Positions 58,083-64,000 of a DNA stretch of 64,000 nt are shown piece after piece. The DNA comes from Gigaspora rosea. Taxonomy: Eukaryota; Glomeromycota; Glomeromycetes; Diversisporales; Gigasporaceae. Position 1 is the first letter of the stretch, and each line of letters begins with the position of its first letter. The position numbers were made by a program, and so were the translations under genes. The notes beneath the pieces were generated by a model. That model was not told the DNA's origin and searched no databases. It saw nothing but the letters and a program-made list of their open reading frames with translations. The stretch lies in the NCBI GenBank assembly GCA_003550325.1, contig QKWP01000198.1, positions 22,325 through 86,324 on the forward strand, written 5' to 3'.

Positions 58083-59639
58083 CTAGCGTTTAATGATTGA
58101 ATTTTTTTCCAAAAGCATTTCAACTAAATCTGACGGTACATTTGCGGACGTCCCACCTAATCGTTCAATTACTAATTTTGGACGTGTCCGGTGAACATGA
58201 TCATAAACGCACTGATAATTAGGTTTTACATCATCAAATCCAGAAGGTCTACCAAATTTTTCATCCCAAGCTTGAACTAGACGCAAACAAAATTCACTAC
58301 CGCACGTCCTACTTAATCTCTTTCTGCATTCTTGACATTGTATAAATAATAAATTACAAGTTTTATTTCTACAATTCGTGTGAGTATCACATGGTTCACC
58401 ACAAGTGTGGCATTGAGAAACTATATCGTTAGTGATCGGTTCTCCAAGACGCTTATCAAATGTAAAGTTACGACCTTTGTATAATGAAGTAATTGATGGA
58501 TTTGAAGTAATGTAACGACCATATGCCGTAACTCCGCCCTTAAGAACATAGACAGATTTAAATCCGTTTGAGAGAAGTATTGCTCCAGCCTTTGAACATC
58601 GAATGCCACCTAGGAGTCAGACATTAAATTTCAGGTTATTTCACCGTGTTTCGTTTGTATTTAATGAAGATGCGAAAATCATATGATCATATTTACCAGT
58701 ACAATACATATAAATATCCTCACTTTGTTTTCCTTCAAGTATCTTATTCATAGAAATTATACTGTCACGAAAAGTATCCACATCTTGACGAATCGAATTT
58801 TCAAAATATCCAATTTCACTACAAAGAGATATTGTTTATTAAAGTGATAGGCATAAATTGATGCTATATTTTATATATTCTACCTCTCATAGTGATTTCT
58901 CATATCAATTAAATTAATTGATGTTTTAGCGTTAGACAACGCAGCATGCCATTCAGCAGGAGAAAGGTGCTTCGGCTGATTAGATAAATCGTAAGATCCT
59001 TTTTCTAAACCATCAGAAACAATCTAAAAAATTATTGTCAATCGTCTCTATATGATCCAACTAAAAAAAAAAAAAAAAAAATAGTTATGATATTGCACAA
59101 ACCTGATTTCTGATTTTAACATTTAATTTTCGAAAAGCTTTTACGTGAATTGTTGAAAAATTAAATTCTACATTCTCTAACTTTAATTCTTGATCGCAAA
59201 ATTTTCTCAAGTTATCCAATTGTTCTAATGGACATGACAATTGTGCATTGATACCTTCAGTCGCGATATATATCCTACCAACTATTCCCATTTCACCAAA
59301 CTTGGATAAAAGTAATTCTCGTGTTTTTGGTAGATATGAATCGGGAATTACATGAAATGAATAGAATGATAAAGTTTTCCAATCGATAACCGGAACATTT
59401 TTTGACAATGCATTATGCTCATGGGCATTGATACAATAATGGTAACGGTGGCGAAACTTTTCGGTTAAAATATAATTAATTCCTATATGACGCGTTTCTA
59501 GTCGTCTGCAAAATATTTTTGTGGAGTGTAAAAACGCTTTATTTAACGTTATCACACTTTGAGGACGTAAAGTCACTGGATTAAAATTATGTGAAAAAGA
59601 ACGAACAAACGTTCTGAATAAAGTTTGAAAATTTTGCAT
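58083..59639 (-). CDS. TrhO/YceA-like rhodanese protein (tRNA uridine-34 hydroxylase family), 4 exons, 441 aa
   Basis: Bacterial TrhO makes 5-hydroxyuridine at tRNA wobble position 34. Here it is probably mitochondrial. Exons on the minus strand: 59103-59639, 58884-59023, 58697-58818, 58083-58609 (1326 nt, in frame). A basic, acid-poor N-terminus (MQNFQTLFRTFVRSFSHNFN) resembles a targeting signal. An acylphosphatase-like N-terminal domain (GIVGRIYIATEGINAQLSCP) follows, then the rhodanese domain with INLIDMRNHYESEIGYFENS and the loop YMYCTGGIRCSKA, catalytic Cys265. A C-terminal Cys cluster (CHTCGEPCDTHTNC, CQECRKRLSRTCGSEFC) matches the family. The C-terminal extension past this is longer than usual. 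Activity and location are inferred from homology. Confidence 0.88.
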
Positions 59640-59941
59640 AACGCTTGTAAAAAAAAATAATATCAGATATATTAGATCAGCATATATAAAAGATACGCAG
59701 CATTAGGTTTATCGTAATAGTAAACCCATATTTCAATAATATCATCTGACTGAATTTTAGTAGCATCTAAAATAGAAAAAAAAATTTGAGTAGCACTTTG
59801 TTCGATCAAAATTATATTACATATAAGCAGCTTTGAATTTAAATCTATAGATAAAATTTTTTACTTCAAGTTCGTTTTGTGAATCTTCTTGTTGTATAAT
59901 TCTAGCTTTGGTAACTTATAGTATAGCGAACTTTTTTATTG
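59640..59941. other. Upstream region of the TrhO-like gene
   Basis: AT-rich promoter region, no specific motif. Confidence 0.4.
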
Positions 59942-60124
59942 ATATATATGTTGTAAATTTGTCCCAATTGTCAATTGGGACGGCCCAGATGTCAATTTTA
60001 CAGCCAAAAATAAAAATTGGCCTAAACTGATCTCTAACTTTACTTTAATTTTACCCTAACCCTAAATTTAATTTGGCCCGATTGTCATCTGGGAAGATTG
60101 ACATCTGGGGCACAACATATATAT
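59942..60124. mobile_element. ~183-bp MITE with ATATATATGTTGT ends
   Basis: The left end ATATATATGTTGTAAATTTG and the inverted right end CACAACATATATAT enclose CCCAATTGTCAATTGGGA and CCCGATTGTCATCTGGGA segments. About 300 bp upstream of the TrhO-like start codon. Confidence 0.6.
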
Positions 60125-60599
60125 TCAAAATTCAACCTTTTTAAACGAGTCGCAAAATACGATCAGGAGTAGGGATGGATCAATCAGTCCATCCTGGTCC
60201 CTATGATTTTATAATGTTGGCCCGTCTTTCAGTCCTAGAGTCGGTCCCACAACTTCAATGCTTAATGTAATAAATTTACACGTATTATAAAAAATATAGC
60301 TTAGGCATTGATAAAGCAGTTAGTAGTAAAGAAGGTAAAAACGTAATAATTAAATTAATATAATATAATATCATGTACTAGCAATCAGAAAATTTAATAA
60401 AGTACGCCACTTGAGCGTCTCCAAAGGGAGTTATAAAAAAAAAATATATATATATATATAGCTTATATATACTATTAATCTGGCAATCATCTAAAGTTTA
60501 CAATTCTACCTACTTTTAATTCTATATTAATAAGGCTTGTTCGATAAAGGCATGAAGCATTTATACATTGGTTAATATTAGTTTGATTACAGTATTTTC

Positions 60600-60810
60600 T
60601 ATGTGGCGGCTTATGCTGAGATTGGCTTATGCTGAGATACGGAGTCTCTATTTAAATCTATAATACTTATTAAAATCCACATATTTGTTAATAACCCTAA
60701 CCCTAATCCCTAACCAAACTATAAAAAAAAAACACCCCTGAAAAAGCCCTCTAAAATTTTATAATTTCATAATAAAATAACTTATTAAATTCTCAGCATA
60801 AGCTGCCACA
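60600..60810. mobile_element. 211-bp MITE, second copy of the family in NDUFAF3 intron 2
   Basis: Inverted ends TGTGGCGGCTTATGCTGAG / CTCAGCATAAGCTGCCACA. The interior (GAGTCTCTATTTAAATCTAT, CCCTAACCCTAATCCCTAAC, A-run) is shared with 50542-50691. Confidence 0.8.
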
Positions 60811-61993
60811 TTAATTTCATCATATAATTTTAAAAAAGATATGTATGGTACCAAAATTCTACCTTTAACAAAAACAGTCTCGAGTTTAAACTTCCCGTAA
60901 TTTCTGTAAAAACTTAACCCGACAGAGAAAGAAAGGTGAAAGTGTAACCAGCACTGGTTACACATAATAAGTATTGATTAATATTACGCATGACAAAAAA
61001 TACTATATTAGTGATACCCATTATTTGAGCATACTTTTTGTACGTATTTCAAATCTCGAATTCCAATAAACATTTAATAAAGAGTAAAATTTCCAGTTTA
61101 AAATTGTGTATACGTAGAAAAAAAATTTTTTATTATATTTAACCTCGATTGTAAATAAAGCTAATAATTCGGCTTGAATAAATTAAGTTAAAAGTTACGC
61201 ATTCGAAAGTTCAAATTCATCTATTTCGAAGGTCGAAATATCTATAACAGGTTTAAAGAATCAATAGAAGTTTGATACGAATTTTTTACAAGGTATAGTG
61301 CCTTTAATAAATATTTCATAATATTTTCAAATACAGCCAACGCAAAGAATTTGACTCCTGAGCATAAGTGCACACACAATAATGAAATAACCAGCGATTC
61401 ATTTCTTTTCATCACTGCCCAAAGTTTGCTGTTATATATTTAAATATTGAAGTGTATATAATCACCTATCCACGCTAATTCAACCAAATTTCACTAATAA
61501 TATTTTTTTTCTTTCAATTTCACAATTATGCCAGCTTCTCCTTTATTAACATTATTTGATTTTTTTAATGTACTGTACACTTGATTCTCAATACCTGAGT
61601 AAAGCTGCAGACATTTAAGGTAACTACCCCATAAATTGTATGCCGTATGTCATAGACAGAAATTCGTCTGATTGGTTAATTTTTGTGGATCTACCCGTGA
61701 TTACCTGTGATAATTAACCAATCAAATTACATATTTTTTATAAAATTCATTGCTTTTAATATACTAGAAAACGAAAGAAAATTTTATACGTATATAAGCT
61801 TTAAGATATTATAACTTTTATAAATATAAATTAAATAAATATTTTACTTTAACAAAATTGTAGCTTTGAATTAAGATAACAAATCTCTTAAAGAGATTTT
61901 TGTTAAAATATTTGTTTTTGAGTTATGCTACTTTATATTTTATGTATAAATATTGAATTGTTTTGATATTTAGTACTATATATTTAATATTTA
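60811..61993. other. Gene-free AT-rich region
   Basis: No exon recognised. An inverted pair TCTCTTAAAGAGA lies at about 61890. A partial MITE end is at 61605. Confidence 0.5.
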
Positions 61994-62525
61994 GGGGGCA
62001 TCCATAAATACGTTATACAAGAGGGGGGGTTGGACAAATAATAATGTTTTTCTCAATAAGTGGGAGGTCAAAAAAATATAACTTAATTTTTTTAGAAAAA
62101 ATTAGCTAAAAATTGAACCAGTGGTCCAATTTTAATTTTGGTACCATTCGATTCGTCTCGGTGAGAGGAGTTGAATGGTACCAATTTCATTTCATTTGGA
62201 TCACTGGATCAAATTTTATTGGCCAAATACTATTGGTTATTATGTTTTCTTATAAAATTATTATAAAATCAATAGTTTTTTGTGAATAACTATTGATCCA
62301 GTGATCCAAATGAAATGATTTTGGTATCATTGGATTCGTCTCACTGAGACGAATCGAATGATATCTAAATCATGCAAATCGGATCACTTTGTCACAATAT
62401 ATTCAAGTTTTTGTAAAATTTTATATATAAACATACTGATTTTGAAAAATTTTTTTTATATAGTAGAGAGGGGGAAGTCAAGCGCTACTATGAGAGGGTA
62501 CATAACGTTATTTATGGATGCCCCC
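61994..62525. mobile_element. 532-bp PIF/Harbinger-like MITE with TTA target duplication
   Basis: Inverted ends GGGGGCATCCATAAATACGT (with one base missing) / AACGTTATTTATGGATGCCC(CC), flanked by TTA on both sides (61991-61993 and 62526-62528). A three-base TTA duplication fits PIF/Harbinger. Internally TTTCATTTGGATCACTGGATCA (about 62186-62208) is inverted at about 62288-62311, forming a second nested hairpin. No transposase. Confidence 0.8.
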
Positions 62526-62528
62526 TTA

Positions 62529-63676
62529 ATGAATACTTAGTGAATATTTATTGAATATTTTCAAAATTTTGAATATATATTCGAATATGGTGCTAGTAGC
62601 TTTAAACCTCTAATTATATGATTTTGTTCACTTTTGCTAAACAGTCATATGATACAAGTATATCCAATCAAAATACATAGCTGGCTTTTTTTTATATATA
62701 TATATATTTTAGAAAGTGCTTTTACTTTTTTGTTTAGAGGTACTTTTATTTTTTAGAGAAAGTAGTTTTATTTATTTATTTTTTTAAATACAGTACTGAA
62801 CAGTAAAAGAAATCTACTCATTATTAGTAAAACTTTAAATTGTTATAACTTTTTTAAAAAAAAATTAAATCAAAAAACCTTTAACAAATTGATAGATGTT
62901 TAGATAAACTATATTTCTGTTAAAGAAATTTTTTTTATTTTTAATTTAAAGAAGTTATAAGGCATTAAAGTTTATATGAGTTTAAAAAATTGGTGTTTAA
63001 TATAAAAAAAAGAAAACATATATAGGTTTTTAGCTAATCAAAATTAATTGTACAAAAATTGATTATATAAGCACCCAAAATTGGCACCTATATATAGATT
63101 GAATATCTTTTACTATCTTATACTATAGTAAATAGTAAATAGTACTTTTCTGTTTTTTTTTTTTTTTAGAAAGTGAATTTTTTTTTTAGAGAATGTTTTT
63201 TGATTGCTCAAAAGAAGTATTATATAACCATAGTATTGTATTCTGATTGGGTTAAATTAAAAACATATATAGTACATTCATATTTTTGCAATTTATTAAT
63301 AAATTGTTAATTTTTAAAAGGCTACTATTCTCTAGTTTAGCTTTAAATTGAAATCTAAACCACAAGTTTTATTCTTTAAAATAAAACTTGTAGATTAGTT
63401 TTATATTTTATAAATTTTTAAAAAAAGAGTAGTATTTTTTGCAAAGCTATTTTTTTATAGAGATTTAAAGCCACTGGCACTATATTAAAAAGATTGACCA
63501 AATGAATATTTGAAAACTTATTTTTTGAATAAGTAAAACCTCTAAATAGATCCTATACCAAAATTTCTCTTAACTTTACCACAATGCCTTATCTTATACT
63601 AGTATATAACCTGTCGCGTTGCTCTGGATTAAGTATTAGTTTAAAAGTTAAGATACTATTAATATATTCATATTTT
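62529..63676. other. Gene-free AT-rich region with weak inverted repeats
   Basis: Several weakly inverted blocks (for example ATTGTTATAACTTTTTTAAA near 62838 against GAAGTTATAAGG near 62950, and TAAACCACAAGTTTTATT against AATAAAACTTGTAGATTAG near 63356-63400) suggest decayed foldbacks. No coding. Confidence 0.4.
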
Positions 63677-64000
63677 GTGGGTGTGGCGACTTAGGGAAGT
63701 TGGTAAGTTGTCACCCTCCAAGTGGCAGGTCTTGAGTTCAAATTCTACTAGCGACGCTTTTGAAAAAATAGACCTGTGTTCCGGTAACTGTTTCTTGTCG
63801 ATCGGTTGGGTACAATACCTGTAGTCCTTGGTTACCATCTTGAATGAGAGCTTTCGAGCGAAGTTGTATCTCATTACACAGACAAATCCAAGGAACCGGA
63901 GAAACAGAAACCCATTTGGCAAGTCCCAAGTAAGGAGGTAGCTCTGATCTTTGACGGTGCTACCAAAATTGGAATTTGGACCGAAACCGGAGAACCAGAC
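63677..64000 (+). mobile_element. tRNA-derived SINE, plus strand, cut by window end
   Basis: tRNA-like head GTGGGTGTGGCGACTTAG...TTGGTAAGTTG (A box), TGTCACCCTCCAAGTGGCA (a plausible anticodon-type hairpin) and GAGTTCAAATTC (B box), then a body matching the minus-strand copy at 1-1144. It continues beyond 64000. ORFs on its minus strand are by chance. Confidence 0.8.

Noticed and set aside
60680..60720. Telomere-like CCCTAACCCTAA repeats (also near 21385, 25857 and 42570)
   Set aside because: Only one to three imperfect units, each inside or beside a MITE, with no long array.

Overview
The window looks like nuclear DNA of a filamentous fungus. It is extremely AT-rich, its genes are split by many short GT-AG (and two GC-AG) introns, and the gene-free space is packed with MITEs, foldbacks, SINEs, LINE relics and satellites. 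The gene set (cytosolic-type pyruvate carboxylase, P5B ATPase, nuclear uS3m-like ORF, NDUFAF3) and the repeat style suggest an arbuscular mycorrhizal fungus such as Rhizophagus. That placement is inference from style, not a database match.

Left part (1-14.3 kb). A tRNA-headed SINE runs off the left edge (minus strand) and abuts a 3-kb cluster of palindromic foldback elements. Next comes a complete 13-exon pyruvate carboxylase gene (6215-11016, minus; exons sum to 1176 codons in frame). A small three-exon gene for a probable tail-anchored membrane protein (13376-14018, minus) follows, with an orphan coding-like exon just upstream of it.

Middle (16-35 kb). Two halves of a decayed PHD-finger gene (16.25-16.53 and 26.18-26.59 kb) are separated by 9.6 kb of repeats: minisatellites, roughly 220-bp satellite units, a three-level nested MITE, a full SINE with poly-A and target-site duplication, and a truncated LINE. 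An intact single-exon ORF for mitochondrial ribosomal protein uS3 follows (26850-27623, minus). Then come two copies of a 2.6-3-kb segment (28.1-30.7 and 31.1-34.1 kb) carrying decayed exons.

35-41 kb holds a complete 24-exon P5B-type P-type ATPase (ATP13A2/Ypk9 family, plus strand, 1242 residues). 42-50 kb is mobile DNA again: a 350-bp MITE, a 5'-truncated LINE with a 17-bp target-site duplication and an 822-base assembly gap, and a 2.7-kb element with about 48-bp inverted ends.

Right part (50-64 kb). There is a three-exon NDUFAF3/Mth938-family gene (minus), whose last exon lies behind an intron containing a MITE. After it come a Tc1/mariner-like MITE, a six-hairpin alternating inverted-repeat array, a single-pass membrane Kelch protein (plus), and a convergent four-exon TrhO-like rhodanese gene with a mitochondrial-type N-terminus (minus). 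The window ends in several MITEs and a second copy of the left-edge SINE family.

PYC, uS3m, NDUFAF3 and the TrhO-like protein all serve central or mitochondrial metabolism, but nothing indicates co-regulation. I found no gene cluster or clearly new multi-gene system. The most informative features are the nested transposons with datable insertions, the relocated uS3m gene, and the two frame-demanded GC-AG introns.
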